From NCBI GenBank assembly GCA_016217765.1, contig JACRGP010000171.1, forward strand, positions 1-32,349: a DNA stretch of 32,349 nt, read 5' to 3'. A model generated the notes under the pieces. The model had not been told where the DNA came from and did no database searches. It was given only the letters and a program-made list of their open reading frames with translations. A program made the position numbers and the translations under genes. Below, one piece after another: positions 1 through 7,544 of the stretch (position 1 is the stretch's first letter; every line of letters starts with the position of its first letter). Origin of the DNA: Nitrospinota bacterium. Its GTDB lineage: Bacteria > Nitrospinota > Nitrospinia > Nitrospinales > JACRGP01.

Positions 1-1
1 C

Positions 2-490
2 CTGGCCCTGGTATTCTGGCTTTTGAAAAACCTCAACTCCTTGAAGGAATCCGTCTCCAAAGTTCAACAAGCCTTGATCGACCAGGATTACCGTATGCAA
101 GGCGGGTGGGAGAATAATTCGGAGAAAATCGAGAGACTGGCCGCGCTTCTGACCCCGTCGGGATCGAGGTTGCCCGCGCATCGCGTGGAACTTGAAAATA
201 TTCAAAAGACCCTGGTCGCGCGCGCCTCGGACGTCGACCTCCTGACCCTGGCCCGCGAGGACAACATACTGATCTCCACCGGTTGTTATGGGGAGGGCAC
301 CTGCGGCCAATGCGCGTTCACCGTCGTCAGCGGCGCGGAGAACCTGACCGCGCCAACGGAACAGGAAAAAACCTCCTTGAACAACCTCGGCTTGAACGAC
401 GGAAGACGCCTGGCCTGCCAATGCAAAATCAAAGGCGATCTAACGGCAAGGTTGGTCAATCCAGTCCAGGGCATGAGCGATTTTTCCTGA
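2..490 (+). CDS. Membrane-anchored 2Fe-2S ferredoxin-domain protein, 5' end outside window
   Basis: The frame is open to the left edge. Before the first possible start (TTG at 23) it reads a hydrophobic stretch LALVFWLL, so the TTG is probably internal and the gene begins outside the window with a membrane segment. A short charged, probably helical linker follows. The last 85 residues form a 2Fe-2S domain. Numbering from the TTG, the ligands are C88, C94 and C97 (spacing CX5CX2C, as in adrenodoxin-type ferredoxins) and C132 in LACQC. The domain would carry one electron on the side of the membrane where the C-terminus lies. The electron partner is unknown. The stop lies 8 bases from the stop of the converging gene, leaving no room for a separate terminator. 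The fold is confident; the role is not. Confidence 0.85.
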   Translation: MALVFWLLKNLNSLKESVSKVQQALIDQDYRMQGGWENNSEKIERLAALLTPSGSRLPAHRVELENIQKTLVARASDVDLLTLAREDNILISTGCYGEGTCGQCAFTVVSGAENLTAPTEQEKTSLNNLGLNDGRRLACQCKIKGDLTARLVNPVQGMSDFS

Positions 491-498
491 GAGTTTTT

Positions 499-1188
499 TT
501 ACTTTTTGGAGTATTTTTTAAAATACGCCCCTACGCCTCCGAGCAAAACCAGGTAAAACGACAGAAAATATTTTTCCCGCCACAACCTCTCGCCGGACTC
601 GCCGAGAATCTTGGTCCATTCAAAACGAAACTGGCAATAAGAGTAAAATGCCCCGTACGCCGATCCCTTGACGCCGTCGATCAAAATCGGCTCCAATTGC
701 GAATTCGCCGGGAGCGTCAGATAAATCCCAACCCCGCTGGCGGGACGCTCCGGATCGGCCTTCAATTCCCAGAAGTGGCTTTGCTGTTTCGAGGGCGATT
801 GCGGCGGGAACCAAATGGAGTGGATAACCCCGGCCAGATAATGGGTCCCTATTTTCGCGGGGGGGGGGAATTCCCCCACGTCGATAGTCGTCGAAAATAA
901 CGGTTTTGTCCCGGGACCGGTTTGGTAAAGATTGAACGTCAACGTCCCTTTCCGGGCGTCATCCTCCACATAAAACGGGATGATGATCCGGTTCAAGTTG
1001 GAACAGTTAGAAACGAAGGGCTGGACGACGGACTGTATCCGTCCAAAGTCCGGAGATCGATAAGGCTTGCCGACAAAGTTATGAATATCGTTATAGAAGA
1101 AGGCCCTCTCCATCAGGCCCGGCGGTCCCGCCAGGACAACGCCCGGGCTCAGCGCCATGAAAACGAGCCAGGCAAGAATGGGCATCAT
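499..1188 (-). CDS. Exported membrane-anchored protein of unknown function
   Basis: I do not recognise this family. The chosen ATG at 1188 overlaps the TGA of the upstream glycosyltransferase gene in an ATGA arrangement, typical of translational coupling; an in-frame TTG at 1209 is possible but less likely. The 229-residue product starts with a signal-peptide-like hydrophobic stretch (PILAWLVFMALSPGVVLAG). A beta-rich middle part contains two isolated cysteines and no catalytic motif I can name. A single C-terminal membrane segment (FYLVLLGGVGAYF) ends in a basic tail, KKYSKK. That layout suggests a periplasmic domain held in the inner membrane by its C-terminus. Being coupled to a membrane glycosyltransferase, it could be an accessory protein for glycan or lipid-linked sugar assembly; this is inference from position only. 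Confidence 0.75.
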   Translation of the reverse strand: MMPILAWLVFMALSPGVVLAGPPGLMERAFFYNDIHNFVGKPYRSPDFGRIQSVVQPFVSNCSNLNRIIIPFYVEDDARKGTLTFNLYQTGPGTKPLFSTTIDVGEFPPPAKIGTHYLAGVIHSIWFPPQSPSKQQSHFWELKADPERPASGVGIYLTLPANSQLEPILIDGVKGSAYGAFYSYCQFRFEWTKILGESGERLWREKYFLSFYLVLLGGVGAYFKKYSKK

Positions 1189-2450
1189 CGGGCGATGATG
1201 CGGCGCCAATCGAAATTAAAATGCGCCGTAGTGTAGAGGTTCTTTAAAATCGAGACCGCCGCGAGCGCCAGGACCGCCTTGGTCAGCAAATCAATGACGC
1301 TGTCGTATGTCCCCTGATCGAACAGAAATCCGGTCACGTCCTGCAGAGCGGGAAGACTCAGGAAAAACTCCGGGTTCAACGGGGCAAAAACTCCCAACGC
1401 GGCTGGCCGGGACCTCAGCCCACCAAGAAATATTAACGTCAGCAAGACATAAAAAACCGCCCGCCGTCGCGGCTGGCGTATCGCGAAGAGGACCGCGAAG
1501 GGAAGAAACCAGAGCCAATAGTGGGTGAAACCGACAACAATGCCCCCATTGACCGCCAGGAATATCAGCAGAAAATAATCGACCAACAGGGGATAATCGA
1601 TATCTTTCCGGACGGCAAATAAGATATGGGCCGCGATCAGGGCGTAAATGCCCGCCTGGACGACGCGTAACGCCACGACTTGCAAATTCCGGGAAGCGTC
1701 AAAATTGTAAGAGACGTCCAGGAATATTTTAAAAACCGCTTTTCCGGATATCCAATAGAATCCGCCATAGACCAAGGCGACCGGCACGATGGCGATCAGG
1801 GAGAGACGAAGATAGTCCTTCAGGTTCCTGCCGGCAACCAATACCACGAGCGGCAGAAAAATTATCGGGAATACCTTGAAGAGACAACCCGCGGCGATGG
1901 ACAAACAGGCCAGGTTTTCCTTGCCTTTTTGCAGAGAATAGTCACAAGCCAAAACCGTAAAGAACACCGGGATTAAATCGATCTGCCCCATCATGTAGGG
2001 AGCGTAAATCGCCAGGGGATTGACCGCCCAAAACACCGTGAAGGTCCGCCTTTCCTCGTCGTTCGACAACAATTTCCAGCCCACCGAGAGGAGCATTCCA
2101 TCGAAAAACAGGTAAGGGACTTTCATCAAAAACAGGGAGAAAAACAGATTGTCGAAACTTATAACGGAATCGGACCCGCTCTCCGCAATGGAGCGTAAAA
2201 AGCTCTCGAAAGGCGGGAACAAGAATTGCGCGAGGAACTGGTACGCTGAAATGAAAATCAGCGCCAGCGGCGGATAATAATTCACCCCGTCAGAGGCGGC
2301 CCTTTCATACACATGCCAGTCGCCGTGCGCCATGAAAAAAGGGTATTTATTGACGTGAAGCAAATCCCCCTGCAAGGTGAACGGCATGACCAGCAGTCTC
2401 AGGAGAAAAGCGATCGCGACCCACTGTCGAATGGTTAATTTCCCGTCCAC
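1185..2450 (-). CDS. GT-C type polytopic membrane glycosyltransferase (GT87/mannosyltransferase-like)
   Basis: This 421-residue protein is almost entirely hydrophobic, with roughly ten membrane segments. It has a periplasm-type loop containing YYPPLALIF after the first segment and the motif MMGQIDLIPVFF near the middle. Polyprenyl-phosphate-dependent GT-C transferases of the GT87/DUF2029 group have a comparable GQ-D motif and similar length. Such enzymes transfer a sugar from a lipid-phosphate donor on the outer face of the inner membrane. The start is GTG at 2450 with AAGGGA about 8 bases upstream, and a perfect TATAAT lies 27 bases upstream. The following gene overlaps its stop by 4 bases. 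No acceptor or sugar can be read from the sequence, and no other glycan genes are in the window. Confidence 0.75.
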   Translation of the reverse strand: MDGKLTIRQWVAIAFLLRLLVMPFTLQGDLLHVNKYPFFMAHGDWHVYERAASDGVNYYPPLALIFISAYQFLAQFLFPPFESFLRSIAESGSDSVISFDNLFFSLFLMKVPYLFFDGMLLSVGWKLLSNDEERRTFTVFWAVNPLAIYAPYMMGQIDLIPVFFTVLACDYSLQKGKENLACLSIAAGCLFKVFPIIFLPLVVLVAGRNLKDYLRLSLIAIVPVALVYGGFYWISGKAVFKIFLDVSYNFDASRNLQVVALRVVQAGIYALIAAHILFAVRKDIDYPLLVDYFLLIFLAVNGGIVVGFTHYWLWFLPFAVLFAIRQPRRRAVFYVLLTLIFLGGLRSRPAALGVFAPLNPEFFLSLPALQDVTGFLFDQGTYDSVIDLLTKAVLALAAVSILKNLYTTAHFNFDWRRIIAR

Positions 2451-2476
2451 GGCGTTCCCTTGAAATATACGGTGGA

Positions 2477-2506
2477 ATTATACCCGACTTGATCCACAAG
2501 GATTAA
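2477..2506 (-). promoter_or_regulatory. Candidate sigma-70 promoter for the glycosyltransferase gene
   Basis: On the minus strand a perfect -10 TATAAT occupies 2482 to 2477. A weak -35 (TTAATC, 3 of 6 matches) lies 18 bases upstream at 2506-2501. The -10 is about 27 bases from the GTG start, leaving a short leader with AAGGGA. The -35 is poor, so the call rests mainly on the -10 and its position. Confidence 0.4.
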
Positions 2507-2621
2507 AAAAACTTGCCCGGCATCCGCATAAATTCAGTCCATTGACGCTGGCGAAAGCAAAGGCGAAAGGAGGGGGAGCCGGTTACAGGACCGGTTCCGG
2601 TTCGGCGGGGAAAAGAAGGCA

Positions 2622-2855
2622 TTATCTAATGTAGCGGGCTACGGCGAACACGATGCCGGACACGGCAATAATCGAGCCGACCATCCACATGACCAAAACG
2701 CGGCCCATTTGCTCCACATCCGCCTTGGTGGCCATGTACTTTAACTCGGTCTCGATCTTTGTGTACAAGTTTCTCAAATCGGACTTGAGGGAGACGATAT
2801 CCCCCTTTATCTGATTGACGTCCTGCTCTATCTGAATAATATCTTTTTCCGGCAT
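2622..2855 (-). CDS. Small coiled-coil protein with C-terminal membrane anchor
   Basis: The product is 77 residues if it starts at the ATG at 2855 (MPEKDIIQIEQ). An in-frame ATG at 2939 would add 28 residues, but those look unlike protein and the longer start abuts the terminator of the upstream gene, so I prefer the shorter form. No strong ribosome binding site precedes either start. About 45 residues of heptad-like sequence (IEQDVNQIKGDIVSLKSDL and MATKADVEQM) lead into one membrane segment (VLVMWMVGSIIAVSGIVFAV) and end in ARYIR. This layout resembles the small coiled-coil/tail-anchor proteins often labelled DUF1640-like. It is probably a helical oligomer facing the cytoplasm. No function can be given. 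Confidence 0.6.
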   Translation of the reverse strand: MPEKDIIQIEQDVNQIKGDIVSLKSDLRNLYTKIETELKYMATKADVEQMGRVLVMWMVGSIIAVSGIVFAVARYIR

Positions 2856-2941
2856 ACGTTGCTCGTTGGCGACCAACCAAAGTATATCCCGCGCAACGAT
2901 ATTTGTCCACCGGGAACGCCTTGCCAAAGACCCGCCCATTT

Positions 2942-2966
2942 AACAAAACAGCCCGATAAACCGGGC
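2942..2966 (-). terminator. Probable intrinsic terminator after the radical SAM gene
   Basis: On the minus strand, downstream of the radical SAM stop, GCCCG and CGGGC pair around a 6-base loop (2951-2966). They are followed by TGTTTTGTTA. The stem is short but GC-only and the T-rich tail is in the right place. Confidence 0.6.
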
Positions 2967-3008
2967 AGGATTGGAATGCAAATAAAGCCGCGTTTGACGG
3001 GCGCCGGT

Positions 3009-4835
3009 TTACAGGATCAGTTCCGGGGCGGCGAGGCTGTAGTAGGATTCGGGATGGTTCTTGACGTACAACCGGGGCAGGTCGTTGGTCCCATAGTGGG
3101 TGATGTACAGGAAGACGTGCTCCCGGGCGTTGATGCGCAGGGCCCAGGGATTGAAATCGTCGCGGTAGAAGTTCTCGTACCGCCGCATGGCGTCCTCGAT
3201 GGTCAGGCCGGATTGCGGCGTGTAGTAATAGTCAAGGGCCAGGTCGTGCTCCGGGTTCTCCTTCACCGCGATCCCGTATTTCTCGACGGCCCCGAACACG
3301 GGGGCGTGCTTGTACAGGACGAAGAAATACATCTCCGCGGAATGGATGATGTCCTGGTTCGCCAGAAGAAAACGCCGGGTGTCCTCCGCCTCTTCCTGCG
3401 TTTCGCTGGGGAACCCGAAGAACCCCATGACGTGGCTCCAGATGCCCACCCGCTTGGCTTCCCTCAGGTTCGTCAGGGCCGCGTCGATCTTGGTGTCTTT
3501 CTTGACGAGTTTGATGATGCGCTCGTTGGCCGATTCCAGGCCGAAATAGAGCGACCGGCACCCCGAGGCGGCGGCCTTGTCCCAGACTTCCGGCTCCAGC
3601 AGGAGCGACTCGAAGCGGATCAGCGTCGTCCAGTAAATGTCCAGCTTCCGCTCGATCATCATCGGCGGCAGTTTGACGAAAAGGGCGGGCGGGAACGACT
3701 CGTCGGTGAACAGGAAGTGCCGGGCGTTGTATTTGTCTCGCAATGCGGCGAGTTCGTTGACGATCTGGTCGGCATGCTTGGCGCGGAACTGGTCGATGTA
3801 TCCCGCGCCGTGGTCGCAGAACGTGCACTTGCCCCAATAGCAACCCCGCGTGCCGAGATAGGGGACGATCCGTTCCGGGGAAAAATACTTTTCCCACGGC
3901 AGGCCGTCGAAATCGGGGAGCGGCAGTTCGCTCACCCGCTCGGTGTGGAGTTTCTCGTTGACGCGCACCCGGCCCGACGCGTCCTTGTAGATCAGGTTGG
4001 GAACTCCCGAGAGGGGCGTCTGGTTGTCCAGCGCCTCGACCAGCCACGCCAGGGCGTGCTCGCCCTCGTAGCAGATCATCGAGTCGAACGCCTCGTCGAA
4101 GAACCGCCTCTTTTTGGCGAATTCGTCCTTCAACCGCGTGACGATGTTCCCGCCGACGGTCACGTGGATCCCCGGGTACTTCCGCTTGATCAGCTTGCAG
4201 AAGGTGATGCCCGACATGAGCTGGACCGGCGTGCCGATGGATATCCCCACCACGTCCGGGCGCTCCGCCTCGATCGCGGGGAACACCAGTTGTTTGCAGA
4301 CGTCGATGTAGATGTTGACCTTGCCGTCGTCGGGCGCGTTGAGCAGTTCGTCGGAAATCCAGGGACGATACGCGTTCAGATTGCTCTCGACCGGGTAAAA
4401 ATTGATGCTGGCGGGGTGGTACGCGATGGAGATGTATTCCATGACCTCGCGGAAGGCATTCAGCGCCCACTCGCACTTGTCCACGTCGTAAAATTCCCGC
4501 GACCGCATGATCTCCTTCGCCCGCAGGACTTTCCTGATGTGGCGCTCCAGGTCGATGAACTGGATGCGTCCGAGCGCCTCCTTGAGGTCCCTGTCCGCGG
4601 GGGATAGGGTCCCTTCGCGCTCCTGGGCCCGTAGCTCCTTCAAACGCGCCCGGATGCGGGACTTGACGAATTCCAGGAACTCCCGGCTGAAGAAATGGTC
4701 GAAGGACTCGACATTGATGTCCTTCTGGACCACCGGAATGCCTTTTTGCCGTAAAACCGCCGTGAGGCTGGGCAAGGCAAGGTATGGGGCCGTCGGCACC
4801 CATTCCGGCGGAAAAATCAACATGACCTTTTTCAT
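3009..4835 (-). CDS. B12-binding-type radical SAM protein
   Basis: The 608-residue protein has the order expected for the B12-binding radical SAM class. It starts with a nucleotide-fold-like strand (KKVMLIFPP), has a Rossmann-like region at about 190-230 (VGISIGTPVQL, HVTVGGNIV), and the radical SAM core begins near 325. The cluster motif is C332, C337, C340 (GCYWGKCTFCDHGAGY, spacing CX4CX2C). GLESANERI and MGFFGFPSET further on match the usual core strands. The cobalamin DXHXXG motif is not visible, so B12 may bind base-off without it or not at all. An insertion of roughly 130 charged residues (50-180) separates the N-terminal strand from the rest of the first domain. Substrates of such enzymes vary widely (methylations, ring rearrangements, lipid or RiPP modification), and nothing nearby points to one. 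Confidence 0.9.
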   Translation of the reverse strand: MKKVMLIFPPEWVPTAPYLALPSLTAVLRQKGIPVVQKDINVESFDHFFSREFLEFVKSRIRARLKELRAQEREGTLSPADRDLKEALGRIQFIDLERHIRKVLRAKEIMRSREFYDVDKCEWALNAFREVMEYISIAYHPASINFYPVESNLNAYRPWISDELLNAPDDGKVNIYIDVCKQLVFPAIEAERPDVVGISIGTPVQLMSGITFCKLIKRKYPGIHVTVGGNIVTRLKDEFAKKRRFFDEAFDSMICYEGEHALAWLVEALDNQTPLSGVPNLIYKDASGRVRVNEKLHTERVSELPLPDFDGLPWEKYFSPERIVPYLGTRGCYWGKCTFCDHGAGYIDQFRAKHADQIVNELAALRDKYNARHFLFTDESFPPALFVKLPPMMIERKLDIYWTTLIRFESLLLEPEVWDKAAASGCRSLYFGLESANERIIKLVKKDTKIDAALTNLREAKRVGIWSHVMGFFGFPSETQEEAEDTRRFLLANQDIIHSAEMYFFVLYKHAPVFGAVEKYGIAVKENPEHDLALDYYYTPQSGLTIEDAMRRYENFYRDDFNPWALRINAREHVFLYITHYGTNDLPRLYVKNHPESYYSLAAPELIL

Positions 4836-4851
4836 GGCGGCGTTTTATAAT
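4822..4851 (+). promoter_or_regulatory. Candidate promoter for the hypothetical/ferredoxin pair
   Basis: A perfect TATAAT at 4846-4851 has ATGACC (4 of 6) 18 bases upstream, inside the 5' end of the divergent radical SAM gene. It would give a leader of about 140 bases. A second option is TTGTCG at 4907-4912 with TATGGT at 4930-4935, spaced 17. I cannot choose between them. Confidence 0.35.
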
Positions 4852-4995
4852 CGGGCTATGGCGCTGTCGGGCGGAAAAGGCGTTGGCGCGCCCGTCTTGT
4901 ATTGGATTGTCGATCCCGATATCGTACTTTATGGTATCATAACAACCAATAATCCAAGACCTGTAAATCATTTTAAAAGGAGTCAACCCTTTAAG

Positions 4996-5493
4996 ATGTC
5001 TATTTATGAAACCAGCGCGGAAACCAAGGCCAAAATAATACTCGACGAGGCAAATCTGGCATTTTGCGAAACCGCCGAGCGTAAGGACAAACCGGGCGCC
5101 AGGACCCTGGACGGTTCTTGCTGGGACTCCGGGAAAATGGACGGGGAGTACGACGAGCGGGACTTCCACAGGATCCTGGAACTCCAGTTGCAGGCCGCCA
5201 GGATTTGCGACGAACGCCCCGAACTGGAGGAAAAAACGGCCCAACTGTTCCAGAAGGTCGCGGCCGAAAACGCCGGGGAAATCCTCAAGGACGCCCTGAG
5301 CGACTCCGGTATTCTGGAGCTGGGCAGGATCAGCGTCGTCATATTCCTGCTCCGTTTCCCGACGGTGCAATCGTTCGTGAACAAGGGACACCCCCTGGTG
5401 CTGGCGACCGACGAGTACATGCTGGAAAACGCCGACAAGCAGAATTGGCACGATTACAACAACATCGCCCGCGATATGGGCTGGTCGCCCTGA
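4996..5493 (+). CDS. Hypothetical protein, 165 residues
   Basis: The start is set by AAAAGGAG at 4975-4982, 13 bases before the ATG. The frame is open further upstream, but that part is the shadow of the divergent gene. The protein looks soluble and mainly helical, with no signal peptide and no membrane segment. Its three cysteines (in LAFCETAE, GSCWDSG, ARICDER) are scattered and do not form a metal motif. The C-terminal half (ISVVIFLLRFPTVQSFV, then DEYMLENADKQNWHDYNNIA) looks like a small helical domain. I do not recognise the family. It sits 7 bases before the NapG-like ferredoxin gene on the same strand, so the two are very likely one transcription unit. A chaperone or partner role for that ferredoxin is possible but purely positional. 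Confidence 0.75.
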   Translation: MSIYETSAETKAKIILDEANLAFCETAERKDKPGARTLDGSCWDSGKMDGEYDERDFHRILELQLQAARICDERPELEEKTAQLFQKVAAENAGEILKDALSDSGILELGRISVVIFLLRFPTVQSFVNKGHPLVLATDEYMLENADKQNWHDYNNIARDMGWSP

Positions 5494-5500
5494 CCCGTCT

Positions 5501-7012
5501 ATGCAGTTAAGATACAAACTGGCGAAAGAGACGTTCAAGGGAAAAAAAGTCCCCCCCGCGGTCCGTACGACGGAGGACCACGTTTCCGAGGACCAGCGGG
5601 GCAACCGCTCCAGCGGCCCGGGAGACCCGATCCTGAGCCTCGGGGCGGACGACGTCACCGCCGCTCCGAAACCCGCCGCCCCTCCCCAGGAGGAGGCCGA
5701 CTACTCCCGCCGGGACTTGTTCGGCTTTTTCCAGAAGTATGCGGACCGGGTCGCCAAAAAAGAACCTCCGCAAACCGAAAAGAAAAAGAAGAAACGGAAG
5801 GTAAAAAAGAAATCGACGGACGCCCAGACGGCCGCGCCGCTGGACGGAGAAACCGCCCCGCAACCCGCGGCAAACGCGGTCCAGGCGGAGGCGTTGGCTC
5901 CGCGTCCCCGGAAAAATTTTTTCCTCCGTCCGTGGGACTGGATCGTGGACTTCTTCCGCCCCATCCCGAGAGAATTGGAGGAACAACTGCTCGCCCAAGG
6001 ACGGGCTTTGCAAGCCGCGTCCTCCGCCTCGGGAAAAAATAAAACCGCGCGGACGGCCGCCGTCCATAAAGCGGACGTCCAGGCCCTCCCCGCCGCCGAC
6101 CCGTCCCAGCCGAATCCCCCGTCCGCGGACACAATCCCCGCAAACAAAAACCCGGCGCAAACAGTCTCCGGCGCGGACGCCGGACATGAAGAATTGAAGT
6201 TCGACCTCGTGGAAGGCGCGGGTGAAGACGAGGAGCCTGAACAAGAGATGAGCCGGCGCGGCCTGTTGCGCCAGGGCGTCCACTATTTCGCCAAGCCCGC
6301 GGTGGACTCCATCCAGAGCAAGATCGACAAGGTCAACGAGGCGGTCTCGAAAATCACCCGGCGTGTCCCCCTGCTCCGTCCTCCGGGAGCCCTCGGCGAG
6401 CGCCAGTTCCTGCAGGCCTGCACCCGGTGCGACGCCTGCATCCACGCCTGCCCGAAAGACGCCATCCGCAAGGCCCCGAAATCCTTTGGCATGCTGGTCC
6501 TGGGCACGCCTTACATCGACCCGATGAAAAACCCCTGCGTGATGTGCGACGGGCTCCCGTGCATTTCGGCGTGCGCCGACGGCGCGCTTCTGCCCGTGCC
6601 CGGCGGTCCGGCGGACGTCCGGATGGGCTACGCCATCCTGGACAAGGCCAAGTGCCAGGCCTACGGCGACACCTTCTGCCAGCAATGCGTCATCGACTGC
6701 CCGATCCCCGGCGCCATCACCCAGAAAAACGACAAACCCATCATCCATAAGGACGTGTGCACGGGATGCGGCGTCTGCGCGCGGTCTTGCAGTACCGTCA
6801 ACATTCCCGTCGCCATCAAGGTCAAACCGCAAATGGTGATCGAGAGCCAAGCCCGCAAGCAGGAGGTGGAGAAACAGAAAGCGCTGGAAGAGGCGCAACG
6901 TCTGGCCGCCAAACGGTCAGCCGACAAGCAGGAACTCCTGGAACAGCAAGCCGCGGAGAACAAAGGCGCCAACGCCAGCGTGAACGCTGGACCCAACGCC
7001 GCCTCGCGCTGA
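5501..7012 (+). CDS. NapG/MauM-like ferredoxin with four [4Fe-4S] motifs and a long disordered N-terminal extension
   Basis: Residues 300-440 carry four cysteine sets: C307/310/313/317, C346/349/354/358, C385/393/396/400 and C420/423/426/430. The spacings, including PCVMCDGLPCISAC for cluster 2 and the wide first gap in cluster 3, match NapG-type quinol-side electron carriers. NapG is normally a roughly 230-260-residue Tat-exported protein. Here about 295 residues precede the clusters: a lysine block (KKKKKRKVKKK, 94-104), Ala/Pro-rich linkers and an acidic patch near 240-250. Two SRR motifs (69-71, 251-253) resemble Tat motifs but have no hydrophobic stretch behind them, so export is doubtful. 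A charged coiled-coil-like tail (445-485) follows. The last 13 or so residues are encoded by a dispersed repeat. No nap, nrf or cytochrome genes are near, so the partner is unknown. Confidence 0.85.
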   Translation: MQLRYKLAKETFKGKKVPPAVRTTEDHVSEDQRGNRSSGPGDPILSLGADDVTAAPKPAAPPQEEADYSRRDLFGFFQKYADRVAKKEPPQTEKKKKKRKVKKKSTDAQTAAPLDGETAPQPAANAVQAEALAPRPRKNFFLRPWDWIVDFFRPIPRELEEQLLAQGRALQAASSASGKNKTARTAAVHKADVQALPAADPSQPNPPSADTIPANKNPAQTVSGADAGHEELKFDLVEGAGEDEEPEQEMSRRGLLRQGVHYFAKPAVDSIQSKIDKVNEAVSKITRRVPLLRPPGALGERQFLQACTRCDACIHACPKDAIRKAPKSFGMLVLGTPYIDPMKNPCVMCDGLPCISACADGALLPVPGGPADVRMGYAILDKAKCQAYGDTFCQQCVIDCPIPGAITQKNDKPIIHKDVCTGCGVCARSCSTVNIPVAIKVKPQMVIESQARKQEVEKQKALEEAQRLAAKRSADKQELLEQQAAENKGANASVNAGPNAASR

Positions 7013-7130
7013 CGTTGAGGCGACCGGCGCGACGCCGGATTCATTAACGCCCCGCAAGCGCGGGGCGGCGCTACCCACCGGGAGCGTCATCGCCGCATTG
7101 CCTCCGAGCGGTTGCCCGGCCATTCCGAAA
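7013..7130. repeat. Degenerate copy of the GC-rich dispersed core repeat
   Basis: Starting inside the end of the ferredoxin gene (about 6978), the sequence follows the core seen at 9431-9540: AACGCTGGACCCAACGCC, CGCCTCGCGCTGACG, then GAGCGTCATCGCCGCATTGC and a GCGGTTGCCCGGCC end. It is clearly diverged. The 532 bases between the ferredoxin gene and aspS hold this copy, a second element (7153-7392) and the presumed aspS leader. I see no gene there. Confidence 0.7.
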
Positions 7131-7152
7131 AACGGCCAGCAAAGCGAAGTTC

Positions 7153-7392
7153 ATTTGTTCCCTCCCCCTTGAGGGGGAGGTCAGGAGGGGGTGAAAAGCC
7201 GGGCAACGCCCGGAGCGGAGGCGACGCGGCGATGACGCTGACGCGATCGCCGGAACGCGATTTCCGCCTCGGCGTCAGCCTGAGGCGGTATCGGGTCCAG
7301 CGTTCACGCTGGTCACCCTCCCCCAGCCCCCTCCCTCAAGGGAGGGGTTGATTTTTGTGTCGCGCCAATCCGTTCATTTTATTAGACGCTTC
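7153..7392. repeat. Decayed copy of the MITE-like element (family 1), long form
   Basis: The interior matches the intact copy at 21781-22040 nearly base for base: GGGGGAGGTCAGGAGGGG, GTGAAAAGCCGGGCAACGCC, ATGACGCTGACGCGATCGCC, CAGCGTTCACGCTGGTCACC, CCCCAGCCCCCTCCCTCAAG. The right end TTCATTTTATTAGACGCTTC differs from the intact terminal repeat at two positions. The left terminal repeat is not recognisable. It is probably an old copy. Confidence 0.8.
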
Positions 7393-7460
7393 AAGTCCGT
7401 CCGCCACCCGCGAAAACGCGAGGCGGGGCGCCCTTCAGCCGGGAACCGGCAATTATCTTC

Positions 7461-7489
7461 TTGCATCTGACCCGCTATTTGAGTATTTT
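7461..7489 (+). promoter_or_regulatory. Weak candidate promoter for aspS
   Basis: TTGCAT (3 of 6) and TATTTT (4 of 6) are spaced 17 bases apart in an AT-rich patch about 55 bases before the aspS ATG and just downstream of the decayed repeat. No better pair is visible between the repeat and the gene. Confidence 0.3.
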
Positions 7490-7544
7490 TATGGGTCTTT
7501 AGCCTCAAGACAACGTCGATCCCTTTCCAAACCAACCGTTTTCC

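Noticed and set aside
3232-5658. An 808-codon minus-strand frame and a 582-codon plus-strand frame over the radical SAM gene
   Set aside because: Both are shadows. Their products are Arg/Gly/Pro-rich and carry no motif, whereas the third frame gives a complete radical SAM protein.
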